A DNA stretch of 64,000 nt, taken from assembly GCA_002363385.1 (NCBI GenBank), contig DEVL01000004.1:69766-133765 (forward strand), written 5' to 3'. The notes beneath the pieces were generated by a model that was not told the DNA's origin, did not search any database, and worked only from the letters and a program-made list of their open reading frames with translations. Shown here piece by piece: positions 52,365 to 60,855 of this stretch; the stretch's first letter is position 1, and each line of letters starts with the position of its first letter. The stretch is from Stenotrophomonas maltophilia (GTDB lineage: Bacteria > Pseudomonadota > Gammaproteobacteria > Xanthomonadales > Xanthomonadaceae). Position numbers and translations under genes: made by a program.

Positions 52365-53668
52365 GCACCACGGCCGAGGTGCGCCTGTGGGGCAGCCGGA
52401 TCGGTGCGGTGACGCTGGCCGACGGCGAGCGGATCGCACAATTTGCCTACGACCCGGCCTTCGCACGATCCAGCATCGAGGTCGCCCCGCTGACCCTGCC
52501 GCTCGCGGCGGATCGGATCTACAGCTTCCCCTCCCTCAACCCGGCAAGCTTCCATGGCCTGCCCGGCCTGCTCGCCGACGCCCTGCCGGACAAGTACGGC
52601 AATACCCTGATCAACGCGTGGCTGGCCACCCAAGGCCGCACGCCGGACAGCTTCAATGCGGTGGAGCGGCTGTGCTACACCGGCGCGCGCGGCATGGGCG
52701 CGCTGGAGTTCTCGCCGGTACATGGTCCGCGCGTGCGCACGGCACACAAAATCCAGATCGATGCGCTGGTCGCACTGGCCACCGAGGTCCTGAGCAACCG
52801 CGACAACCTGCGCGCCTCGTTCGGCGATGAAGACCGTGCCGATGCGCTGCGCGACATTCTGCGCGTGGGTACCTCGGCCGGTGGCGCACGCGCCAAGGCC
52901 GTGATCGCCTGGAACGAAGACACCGGTGAGGTCCGATCGGGCCAGGCCGCGGCGGCGCCAGGCTTCAGCTACTGGCTGCTCAAGTTCGATGGCGTCCAGA
53001 ACAACCGCGACAAGGAACTGGCGGACCCCAAGGGCTACGGCGTGGTCGAGTACGCGTACGCACGGATGGCGCGTGATGCGGGCATCCAGATCAGCGAGTG
53101 CCGGCTGCTCGAGGAAGGCGGCCGCCGCCACTTCATGACCCAGCGCTTTGATCGCACCGATGCCGGGGGCAAGCGCCATATGCAGTCGTTGGCGGCGATG
53201 GCCCACGTCGACTTCAATGATCCCACGGCGTACTCCTACGAACAGGCCTTGCTGGTCATGCGCCAGTTACGCCTGCCCATGGCGCAGCTGGAGGAACAGT
53301 TCCGGCGGATGGTGTTCAACGTGGTCGCGCGCAACCAGGACGACCACGTCAAGAATATCGCCTACCTGATGGATCGGCAGGGCCAGTGGTCGCTGTCGCC
53401 CGCGTTCGACATCACCTGGGCGTACAACCCGGACGGCGACTGGACGGCCCGGCACCAGATGTCGATCAACGGCAAGCGCGAGGGGTTCGATCTGGCCGAT
53501 CTGGCCGCATGTGCCGCGACGGCCTCGATCAATGCCCGCCGCGCCCGGGACATCATCGAGCAGGTCCGGCAAAGCGTGCTGCGCTGGCCGCAGTTTGCCG
53601 ATCAGGCAGGCGTCGCCGAGGTCTGGCGCGACCAGATCCGTCGCAGCCTGCGTACGGGCATTCGCTGA
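52361..53668 (+). CDS. HipA-type serine/threonine kinase toxin
   Basis: 435 residues. Family signatures in order: GARGMGALEF (about residue 107), the autophosphorylation/Gly-rich loop VGTSAGGARAKAVIA, YWLLKFDG, the catalytic loop NQDDHVKN (325-332, Asp328) and the metal site AFDITWAYN (Asp350). In Escherichia coli, HipA phosphorylates glutamyl-tRNA synthetase and induces persistence; homologues have other aminoacyl-tRNA synthetase targets. All key residues are present, so it is probably active. Confidence 0.92.
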   Translation: MSTTAEVRLWGSRIGAVTLADGERIAQFAYDPAFARSSIEVAPLTLPLAADRIYSFPSLNPASFHGLPGLLADALPDKYGNTLINAWLATQGRTPDSFNAVERLCYTGARGMGALEFSPVHGPRVRTAHKIQIDALVALATEVLSNRDNLRASFGDEDRADALRDILRVGTSAGGARAKAVIAWNEDTGEVRSGQAAAAPGFSYWLLKFDGVQNNRDKELADPKGYGVVEYAYARMARDAGIQISECRLLEEGGRRHFMTQRFDRTDAGGKRHMQSLAAMAHVDFNDPTAYSYEQALLVMRQLRLPMAQLEEQFRRMVFNVVARNQDDHVKNIAYLMDRQGQWSLSPAFDITWAYNPDGDWTARHQMSINGKREGFDLADLAACAATASINARRARDIIEQVRQSVLRWPQFADQAGVAEVWRDQIRRSLRTGIR

Positions 53669-53729
53669 GCTGCGCATTCAGATCGCCAACCCGGCCACTG
53701 AGGGGCGCGCTCAATATTGCGACGCGTCA

Positions 53730-53743
53730 TGTAAACGGTTACA
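53730..53743. promoter_or_regulatory. Candidate LacI/GalR-type operator upstream of the discoidin-domain protein
   Basis: TGTAAACGGTTACA: TGTAA and TTACA pair perfectly around ACGG, a plan used by many LacI-family regulators. It lies 60 bases upstream of the start at 53803. Confidence 0.5.
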
Positions 53744-53762
53744 GCCCCTGCTAGCTTTGGCC

Positions 53763-53780
53763 CACCCCGATCGCGGGGTG
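53763..53780 (+). other. 5' leader hairpin before the discoidin-domain gene
   Basis: CACCCCG-ATCG-CGGGGTG, seven-base perfect stem and four-base loop, ending 10 bases upstream of the AGGAG site. It could stabilise the message or limit upstream transcription. Confidence 0.5.
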
Positions 53781-53802
53781 GTTCCAGATCAGGAGCACGT
53801 TG

Positions 53803-56800
53803 ATGGGGCTGCATGCTGACCGTTCGACTGTTGTGCACCGGCCGCGCCGCGTCCTGGCTGCCACCCTGCTCGCCTCCGCCCTCGCGCTGAGCCCGCCCGC
53901 GGCAGCCCAGAGCCTGCCGCCGCGCAGCCAATGGCAGGCCAGCAGCTCCTCGCAGCAGGTCCCGGCGATGGCGGTCAGCCACCTCATCGATGGCGATGCG
54001 AAGACGGTGACCGGCGGCGCGTTCAGCCCCGGCCACTGGTTCCAGGTGGACCTGGGCACGCCGAGCACGCTCAGCGGCGCGCAGATCACCTGGGATGTGT
54101 CCAATCCCGAGGGCTACACCCTGCAGACCTCGCTGGACGGGCAGCAGTGGCAGCCGGCCTACACCATGCGCGATTCGCTCGGCGGTATCGAGACGCTCTA
54201 CTTCGCCCCGCGCCCGGCGCGCTACCTGCGCCTGGCGAGCCCGGCGCGCACCTCGGACTGGGGGGTATCGATCTTCGAACTGGAGCCATTGGACAGCACC
54301 ACCACTGCGCGCGTAGCCGGCGTGGATGCAGCCCAAGCCGCGGCGCTCTGGCAAGGCGGCAGCGCGGTCACGATTCCGCGTGGCAAGGACGGTACCCACA
54401 TGCTTGAGATCACGCTGCCACGTGCCGTGACCACCACCGGGTTGGCCGTAGACTGGACAGGCGCGCATGGCGCTGCTCGGCTGCAGGCACGCGATGCGCA
54501 GGGGCGCTGGGTGGACCTTGCGCGCGACCCGCAGGCCGGTACACGGCAACAGAGTTGGCTGGCTAGCAACGCCGCCGTGACCGCCACAGCGCTGCGGCTC
54601 ACCGTGGAGGGTGATGCGCCACAGGTTGACCGCCTGCGCCTGCTCGGCCCGAACGCCGTGATAACGCCAATGAAGCGCTATCAGATCGCCGCCAGTGGCG
54701 CGCAACGCGCGTTGTTTCCGGCCTCGCTGCACATGCAGCAGACCTACTGGACCGCGGTCGGCATCCACGCCGGCCGGCAGAAATCGATCTTCGACGAATA
54801 CGGCAACCTCGAGGCCTTCAAGGGCGCGCCGCTGGTGCAGCCGATCTGGCGCAACGCAGACGGTGTTGCCACAGGCGCCGCAGACCAGCCAGTGCAGCAC
54901 GCACTGCGCAACGGCTGGAAGCCGATGCCCTCGGCCACCTGGTCGCCGCAATCCGACCTTGAACTCCAGAGCGAGGCGTTTGCGGTCGAGCTCGGTGGCC
55001 AGCCGGTGACCTTCGTGCGTCACCGCCTGCGCAACACCGGCAGCGCGCCCATCGACGGTACCTTGACCCTGGCAGTGCGGCCGATGCAGATGAATCCGCC
55101 GTGGCAGAACGGCGGCCTGTCACCGATCCGCGAGGTCGCCATCGAGGGGCAGCGCGTGCGCATCAATGGGCGCACCCTGCTGCAGTCGCTGACGCCGGTG
55201 GATGCTGCCGGTGCGGCACCGTTCGGCACGGACGGCAGCAGCGAGATCACGGCGGCAATCGCCAGCGGCACCTTGCCCGCCGCCACGCAGGCAAGCGATG
55301 GTGACGGCCTGGCTTCGGCGGCGCTGGCCTACCGCGTGCAGCTCGCAGCCGGTGCCAGCCGCTCGGTGGTGGTCGCCTTCCCTCTCGGCACCGCGGCAAC
55401 AGCCAAAGACGGCTCACTGCCGGATGCGCACGCGCTGGATCTGTCCGGCACACCCCCTGCACCCGATGCCGCCTACGACGCGCTGGCCAAACGCGCATCG
55501 GACGACTGGCAGGCGCGCCTGGGCCAGGTCGGGCTGCGTCTGCCTGATCCCTCTCTCGTGGACATGCTGCGCGCGCAGGCCGCCTACATGCTGATCAACC
55601 AGACCGGCCCGGCGATGCAGCCCGGCCCGCGCAACTACAACCGGTCCTTCATCCGCGACGGCATGGCTACCTCGGCGGTACTGCTCCGCATGGGCGAATC
55701 CAAGGTCGCGCGCGACTACCTGGCCTGGTACAGCGAGCACGGCGTGCACGCCAACGGCCTGGTCTCGCCGATCCTCAACGACGACGGCAGCGTCAACACC
55801 GGCTTCGGCTCGGATATCGAATACGACAGCCAAGGCCAGTACATCAGTCTGGTCGCCGACGTCGCGCGGCTGGATGGCGGGCCGGAGTCGGTGCGCGCGT
55901 ATCTGCCCAAGGTGAAGGCGGCAATGCGCTTCCTGCAGGAACTACGCGAGCGCACACTGGTGCCCGGCTACCTGGCCAGCCAGCCCGCGCCGGAGCGTTT
56001 CGCCGGCATCCTGGCACCATCGATCAGCCACGAGGGCTACCCGTCGCCCACGCACAGCTACTGGGACGACTACTGGGGCCTGAAGGGCTGGCATGACGGC
56101 GCATGGTTGGCCGAGTCGCTGGGCGATCACGAAACCGCTGCATGGGCGCGCGGGCAGTACACCGCCCTGCACGATGCGCTGGCCGCCTCGATCCGCGCCA
56201 CGATGGCGTGGAAGGGCATCGACTTCATTCCCTCTTCGGCCGACCTCGGCGATGGCGACCCGACCGGCGTATCGATCGCACTGGACCCCACCGGCGCGCA
56301 GGATGTGCTGCCGGCCGAGGCGCTGCGCACCACGTTCGCGCGCTATCTGGACGATGTCCGCAAGCGCAGCCAGCCGGACGCGCTCTATGCGTATACCCCG
56401 TACGAAATCCGCAATGTGCTGAGCTACGTACATCTGGACCAGCCCGAGGCGGCCGATGAACTGCTGCAGGGACTGCTGCATGACCGCCGCCCGCTGGAGT
56501 GGCAGGTGCTGGCCGAGGTCGTGCATTCGCGCTTGCGCTTCCCTCGCTATCTCGGCGACATGCCGCATACCTGGATCGGTGCGGAGTACGGGCGCACGCT
56601 GTTCGGGATGCTGATGCGCGAAGACGATGACGCGCTGTCGCTGCTGCCGGGTGCACCACCGTCATGGGTGGCCGGCGACGGGTTGGCGGTGGATCGCCTG
56701 CCCACCGCCTATGGGACCCTGGCGATGCAGGCAATGCAGCGCGATGGCACGCTGCAGGTCACACTGGGCAAGGGGCTGCGCAAGGACACCGCGGTACGCG

Positions 56801-56922
56801 TGTGGTGGCCAAGCCGCACGCGCCCATCCTCCGTGCGGATCGATGGGCGCAGCGTGCGTGATTACGATGCACGGGGCGTATTGATCAGCGCGCCGTTCCG
56901 CAGATTGGAGGCGACGTGGTGA
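53803..56922 (+). CDS. Secreted discoidin-domain protein with a probable (alpha/alpha)6 glycosidase-like domain
   Basis: 1039 residues from the ATG at 53803 with AGGAG eight bases before. A signal peptide covers about residues 1-36 (LLASALALSPPAAAQS). An F5/8 type C (discoidin) sugar-binding domain follows at about 40-160, with a second beta domain to about 290 and a beta-sandwich to about 520. The C-terminal part is helical with aromatic motifs: YNRSFIRDGMATS (Asp619), YWDDYWGLKGWHDG (Asp755, Asp756), and WIGAEYGRT near the end. These resemble the active-site strips of (alpha/alpha)6-barrel glycosidases, but I cannot assign a GH family. It may act on a plant or animal polysaccharide. Expression is probably under sugar control. 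Confidence 0.8.
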   Translation: MGLHADRSTVVHRPRRVLAATLLASALALSPPAAAQSLPPRSQWQASSSSQQVPAMAVSHLIDGDAKTVTGGAFSPGHWFQVDLGTPSTLSGAQITWDVSNPEGYTLQTSLDGQQWQPAYTMRDSLGGIETLYFAPRPARYLRLASPARTSDWGVSIFELEPLDSTTTARVAGVDAAQAAALWQGGSAVTIPRGKDGTHMLEITLPRAVTTTGLAVDWTGAHGAARLQARDAQGRWVDLARDPQAGTRQQSWLASNAAVTATALRLTVEGDAPQVDRLRLLGPNAVITPMKRYQIAASGAQRALFPASLHMQQTYWTAVGIHAGRQKSIFDEYGNLEAFKGAPLVQPIWRNADGVATGAADQPVQHALRNGWKPMPSATWSPQSDLELQSEAFAVELGGQPVTFVRHRLRNTGSAPIDGTLTLAVRPMQMNPPWQNGGLSPIREVAIEGQRVRINGRTLLQSLTPVDAAGAAPFGTDGSSEITAAIASGTLPAATQASDGDGLASAALAYRVQLAAGASRSVVVAFPLGTAATAKDGSLPDAHALDLSGTPPAPDAAYDALAKRASDDWQARLGQVGLRLPDPSLVDMLRAQAAYMLINQTGPAMQPGPRNYNRSFIRDGMATSAVLLRMGESKVARDYLAWYSEHGVHANGLVSPILNDDGSVNTGFGSDIEYDSQGQYISLVADVARLDGGPESVRAYLPKVKAAMRFLQELRERTLVPGYLASQPAPERFAGILAPSISHEGYPSPTHSYWDDYWGLKGWHDGAWLAESLGDHETAAWARGQYTALHDALAASIRATMAWKGIDFIPSSADLGDGDPTGVSIALDPTGAQDVLPAEALRTTFARYLDDVRKRSQPDALYAYTPYEIRNVLSYVHLDQPEAADELLQGLLHDRRPLEWQVLAEVVHSRLRFPRYLGDMPHTWIGAEYGRTLFGMLMREDDDALSLLPGAPPSWVAGDGLAVDRLPTAYGTLAMQAMQRDGTLQVTLGKGLRKDTAVRVWWPSRTRPSSVRIDGRSVRDYDARGVLISAPFRRLEATW

Positions 56923-56925
56923 GCG

Positions 56926-57561
56926 TCAGACACTCCCCTCGTGCTCATGCAGGGTGATCAGCGATTCCATCAGGTCTTCGTCCGCACTCGCGCACACGGC
57001 CAACAGCACCGCTTCCTCGCAGCCGGTATCGACGATGTAGGCGTGGCCCATCTGGCTGTCGATGTAGATGCCCTGCCCGGTTTCCAGCACCACCGGATCG
57101 TAGAACTCGGTGTGGACCTGGATGCGGCCTTCCAGCACGTGCACGTATTCCTCGCCCGGGTGGCGGACCAGGTCGCCGAATTCGGCAGTGGTCTTGGCGC
57201 GCACCTTGGTCAGGATCGGAATCATCCGCTTGCGCCGCAATTCGGTGCACAGATAGTAGTAGTCGTAGTTGTCGGTCTGGACCCGCAGCGCCTTGTCCAG
57301 CGAGCCGAGGCTGCGCCGGGCGGTGACCGGCTTGGGCGCGCTGTCGCTGTCCGGCTCGGAGAAGAGCTCGGACATGCGCAGGTTCAGGCGCTGCGCCAGG
57401 TGCTGGAGCTTGTCGTAGGTCAAGGTCAAGCGGTCATGCTCGATCTTGGACAGCGTGGACAGGGGGATTTCGGTGTGCTCGCTCATTTCCTTGAGCGTCC
57501 AACCCTGGCGGGTGCGAAGACCGCGCAGCAGGGTTCCGAGCGTCGGGCTTTTGGGGCTCAT
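56926..57561 (-). CDS. XRE-family regulator with C-terminal cupin
   Basis: 211 residues. Helix-turn-helix at about residues 9-63 (LRTRQGWTLKEMSEHTEIPL). The C-terminal cupin (HPGEEYVHVLEGRIQVHTEF to about residue 190) is the effector-sensing part. Relatives control amino-acid or polyamine genes. It is divergent from the beta-lactamase-fold/epimerase/POT group and probably controls it. Its end is three bases past the stop of the discoidin-domain gene (convergent). Confidence 0.9.
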   Translation of the reverse strand: MSPKSPTLGTLLRGLRTRQGWTLKEMSEHTEIPLSTLSKIEHDRLTLTYDKLQHLAQRLNLRMSELFSEPDSDSAPKPVTARRSLGSLDKALRVQTDNYDYYYLCTELRRKRMIPILTKVRAKTTAEFGDLVRHPGEEYVHVLEGRIQVHTEFYDPVVLETGQGIYIDSQMGHAYIVDTGCEEAVLLAVCASADEDLMESLITLHEHEGSV

Positions 57562-57623
57562 CGACAGGACCTTTGGGCTATTGCTGGTGAAGTTGTGGAT
57601 ACGATACTACGTAGACATGAATG

Positions 57624-57641
57624 CCATCCTGATCAGGATGG
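57624..57641. promoter_or_regulatory. Perfect 18-base palindrome, candidate XRE-cupin operator
   Basis: CCATCCTGATCAGGATGG, self-complementary over all eighteen bases. It lies 63 bases upstream of the XRE-cupin start and in the promoter region it shares with the hydrolase gene, suiting autoregulation. Confidence 0.65.
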
Positions 57642-57778
57642 TTTCTTGGCGCGTTTGTCTCTTATTGCGGCGCCCAGACCGCTGAAAACGTTCTCAACGA
57701 GTCGATAACCCCGTCTTCAGAGCGTACAACGCGCCCTATTCACGCATGGTGGCGCAGCCCGTCGACGATCACGCGCAT

Positions 57779-57815
57779 TTGACAATTCTCTAATCAGGAA
57801 TATTGTTGTCTGATT
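57779..57815 (+). promoter_or_regulatory. Promoter of the hydrolase/epimerase/POT operon, with inverted repeat
   Basis: TTGACA (57779-57784) and TATTGT (57801-57806) with a sixteen-base spacer form a near-consensus sigma-70 promoter. An inverted repeat AATCAG (57792-57797) ... CTGATT (57810-57815) straddles the -10 and could be a second operator. Confidence 0.65.
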
Positions 57816-57840
57816 GAGATGGTTTTAAGGGGATCGTCAC

Positions 57841-59823
57841 ATGCGTGTGTTATCAGGGCTTGTCGCGGTGTGTTGTGGACTGCTGGTTTCCTTCCATGCC
57901 AACGCACAGCGGCCGCCGGCCCCGTTGCAGGCGGCGACGCCACCCGCCACGGGGTCGGCTGATCGCTTGACGGCGGACGATGCCACCACCTGGCTGGATG
58001 GCTTCATGCCCTATGCGATCGCACGCGGGGACATCGCCGGTGCGGTGGTGACCGTCGTCAAGGACGGCCAGATCCTGATCCGTCGCGGCTACGGCGTCTC
58101 CGATGTGGCCAAGCAGACGCCGGTGGATCCGGACCGCACCCTGTTCCGGATGGCCTCGGTCTCCAAGCTGATGACCTGGACCGCGGTGATGCAGCTGGTG
58201 GAAGCCGGCAAGCTGGATCTGGACGCGGACATCAACCAGTACCTGGATTTCAAGGTGCCCGAACGCGGCCTGCCGATCACGCTGCGCCAGCTGATGACGC
58301 ACACCGGTGGCTTCGAGGCCAACATCAAGTACATGTGGACCAGCGAGGCGGTGGCCGAGGCCGGCGGCATCGAACTGGGGCCGTACCTCAAGCGCCGCGT
58401 GCCGGCGCAGATCTTCGCGCCGGGCACTGTGCCCGCGTACTCCAATTACGGCACCAGCCTGGCCGGCTACATCGTCGAGCGTGTGTCGGGCCAACCGTTC
58501 GCCGAGTACGTCGAGCAGCACATCTTCGTGCCGCTGCAGATGCAGCACGCCAGCTTCCGCCAGCCGCTGCCACCGGCGTTGCGTGCGCTGGTCACCCAGG
58601 GCTATGCACTGGGCTCGGGCAAGCCGCGGGCGTTCGAGGTCACCCCGTCCGCCCCGGCCGGTGCGCTGTCGGCGACCGGCAGCGACATGGCGCGCTTCAT
58701 GATCGCGCACCTGAGCGCGGCGGGCGGCCATGACACGGCCATCCTGAAAGCGGCGACCAGCCAGCTCATGCTGACCCCGCAGACGCGCTTCGCGCCGCCG
58801 CTCAACACCATGGCGCTCGGCTTCTATGAGATCGACGTCAATGGCCAGCGCGTGGTGTCCCACGCCGGTGACACCTACTCCTTCCACTCGCAGCTGTTCC
58901 TGTTCCGCGACCACGATGTCGGCCTGTTCGTTTCGCTCAACAGTGCCGGCGCCAATGGCATCACCGGCCCGATCCGGCGTGAGCTGCTGGAGAACTTTGC
59001 CGATCGCTATTTCCCGGCCGCTACTCCGGCCCCGGCCGTGGCCGCCGACGCCGCGCTGGCCAAGCAGCAGGCTCGCCTGCTGGCCGCACCGAGCTATCTC
59101 GATTCGCGCCGTGCCGAAACCGGCATCGGCCGCACCGGCATCCTCACCCAGACGCGCCTGGAAGCCCTCGACGATGGCAGCCTGCGTCTACCGCGCCTGA
59201 AGCAGCCCAACGGGCAGCCGACCACCTTCAAGCCGATTGGACCGTGGCTGTGGCAGGCGAACAACAGCGAATTGCGCCTGGCCGCCATCCTCAAGGAAGG
59301 GAAGCCGGTCGGCTTCGCGGTGGACTCGTCCTCGCCGTTCAACGTTTTCCTGGCCGCGGAAGGCTACCGCTCGGCGCTGTGGCTCAAGCCGTTGCTGACC
59401 GCGGCCGTGACCGTGCTGGCGTTGTCCGCACTGGCCTGGCCGATCGCGGCGTTCGTGCGGCGTCGTCATGGCCGTGTGCTCGGCTGGCCGCGCAGCACTC
59501 TGCTGGCCTATCGCCTGAGCCGCGCCGCCTGCTGGTTCCTGCTGCTGGTGCCGGCCGTGGCCATCGCCGTGATGGCGTGGGCATCGGCGGATTTCGCCCG
59601 CCTCGATGACCGGCTCGACCCCGCCATCATCGCGCTCGGCATCGCCTCGGTGATCGCCATTGTCGGCGGCATCGGCGCGACGGCCTGGAATCTGGTGCAG
59701 ACCTTCCGCGCCGGGCGCGGCAGGCTCGCGCGCCTGTGGGCCGTGCTGCTGCTGATCGCCGCCTGCGTGCTCGCCTATGTGCTGGTCCTGATGGGCCTGG
59801 CCGACTTCGCACTCAACTACTGA
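57841..59823 (+). CDS. Serine hydrolase of the class C beta-lactamase/penicillin-binding fold with C-terminal membrane domain
   Basis: 660 residues. A signal peptide spans about 1-23. The hydrolase core has the nucleophile motif SVSK (Ser106-Lys109) and the Tyr200-Ser-Asn motif (PAYSNYG). The C-terminal 150 residues carry about four hydrophobic segments (e.g. LLTAAVTVLALSALAWPIAAF), so the enzyme is anchored in the inner membrane facing the periplasm. Such enzymes act on D-amino-acid peptides, esters or beta-lactams. Its paralogue is two genes downstream. With an epimerase and a POT transporter beside it, peptide processing is more likely than antibiotic resistance. Confidence 0.88.
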   Translation: MRVLSGLVAVCCGLLVSFHANAQRPPAPLQAATPPATGSADRLTADDATTWLDGFMPYAIARGDIAGAVVTVVKDGQILIRRGYGVSDVAKQTPVDPDRTLFRMASVSKLMTWTAVMQLVEAGKLDLDADINQYLDFKVPERGLPITLRQLMTHTGGFEANIKYMWTSEAVAEAGGIELGPYLKRRVPAQIFAPGTVPAYSNYGTSLAGYIVERVSGQPFAEYVEQHIFVPLQMQHASFRQPLPPALRALVTQGYALGSGKPRAFEVTPSAPAGALSATGSDMARFMIAHLSAAGGHDTAILKAATSQLMLTPQTRFAPPLNTMALGFYEIDVNGQRVVSHAGDTYSFHSQLFLFRDHDVGLFVSLNSAGANGITGPIRRELLENFADRYFPAATPAPAVAADAALAKQQARLLAAPSYLDSRRAETGIGRTGILTQTRLEALDDGSLRLPRLKQPNGQPTTFKPIGPWLWQANNSELRLAAILKEGKPVGFAVDSSSPFNVFLAAEGYRSALWLKPLLTAAVTVLALSALAWPIAAFVRRRHGRVLGWPRSTLLAYRLSRAACWFLLLVPAVAIAVMAWASADFARLDDRLDPAIIALGIASVIAIVGGIGATAWNLVQTFRAGRGRLARLWAVLLLIAACVLAYVLVLMGLADFALNY

Positions 59824-59828
59824 CCCGT

Positions 59829-59845
59829 AGCCCCACCACGGGGCT
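59829..59845 (+). other. Intercistronic hairpin
   Basis: AGCCCC-ACCAC-GGGGCT between the first hydrolase and the epimerase genes. Without a T run it is unlikely to be a strong terminator; it may set expression levels within the operon. Confidence 0.45.
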
Positions 59846-59856
59846 GGAGACATCCT

Positions 59857-60855
59857 GTGAAACTGACCCTGCAGATCGACTCGCTTGCGTTGCTGGCCCC
59901 GTTCCGGATCAGCGGCTACGTGTTCGAACACGCCCCGGTACTGCGCGTGGAACTGGAAGATGGCGGCCACCGCGGCCGTGGCGAAGCCAGCGGCGTGTAC
60001 TACTTCGATGACACGCCCGAGCAGATGCTGGCCACTCTTGAACTGCTGCGTGCGCGGATCGAAGCCGGCATCACCCGCGCCGAGCTGCAGCAGCTGCTGC
60101 CCCGCGGCGGTGCGCGCAACGCACTGGACTGCGCCCTGTGGGATCTGGAAGCCAGCCGCACCGGCAAGCACGCCTGGGCGCTGGCCGGCCTGTCGCAGAC
60201 CCGGCCACTGCTGACCACCTGGACGCTGGGCGCCGATGACCCGGCGACGATGCAGTCGATCGCCACCGGACGCTATGCGCCGGCCAAGGCACTCAAGCTC
60301 AAGCTCAGCGGTGACCTGGATATCGACATCGAACGTGTGCGCGCCGTGCGCAAGGTGCGCCCGGATGTGTGGATGGGCGTGGACGCCAACCAGGGCTACA
60401 GCGTGGATGTGCTCGATGCGCTGATTCCGGTGCTGCTGGAGAACGACATCCAGCTGCTGGAACAACCCTTGCCGCGCGGCCGCGAAGCCGAGCTCAAGGG
60501 CTTCGCACGACCGCTGCCGTTCGCCGCCGACGAGAGTGTGCAGGACGTTTCAGAGATCGACGCGCTGGCAGGCCTGTTCGACGTCATCAACATCAAGCTC
60601 GACAAGGCCGGCGGACTCACCGAAAGCCTGGCGATGGTCGGCAAGGCACGCTCGCTGGGCATGCAGGTGATGGTCGGCAACATGATCGGCAGCAGCTGGG
60701 CGATGGGCCCGGCCTTCATCGTGGGCCAGCATTGCGACGTGGTGGATCTGGATGGCCCGCTGTTCCTGAGCGACGACCGCGTCCCGGGCCTGCGCTATGA
60801 CGACGGACTGGTGCATTGCGACGACGCTGTCTGGGGCAAGGGAGTGCACGCATGA
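59857..60855 (+). CDS. Dipeptide epimerase of the enolase superfamily (L-Ala-D/L-Glu epimerase-like)
   Basis: 332 residues. The enolase-superfamily catalytic set is complete: KxK (Lys147, Lys149), metal ligands Asp176, Glu202 and Asp225, and the second base Lys247 in NIKLDK. This is the muconate-lactonising subgroup arrangement of dipeptide epimerases. The family interconverts L- and D-residues in dipeptides such as Ala-Glu released from peptidoglycan; N-acetyl-D-amino-acid racemase is an alternative. It overlaps the second hydrolase by four bases. Confidence 0.87.
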   Translation: MKLTLQIDSLALLAPFRISGYVFEHAPVLRVELEDGGHRGRGEASGVYYFDDTPEQMLATLELLRARIEAGITRAELQQLLPRGGARNALDCALWDLEASRTGKHAWALAGLSQTRPLLTTWTLGADDPATMQSIATGRYAPAKALKLKLSGDLDIDIERVRAVRKVRPDVWMGVDANQGYSVDVLDALIPVLLENDIQLLEQPLPRGREAELKGFARPLPFAADESVQDVSEIDALAGLFDVINIKLDKAGGLTESLAMVGKARSLGMQVMVGNMIGSSWAMGPAFIVGQHCDVVDLDGPLFLSDDRVPGLRYDDGLVHCDDAVWGKGVHA

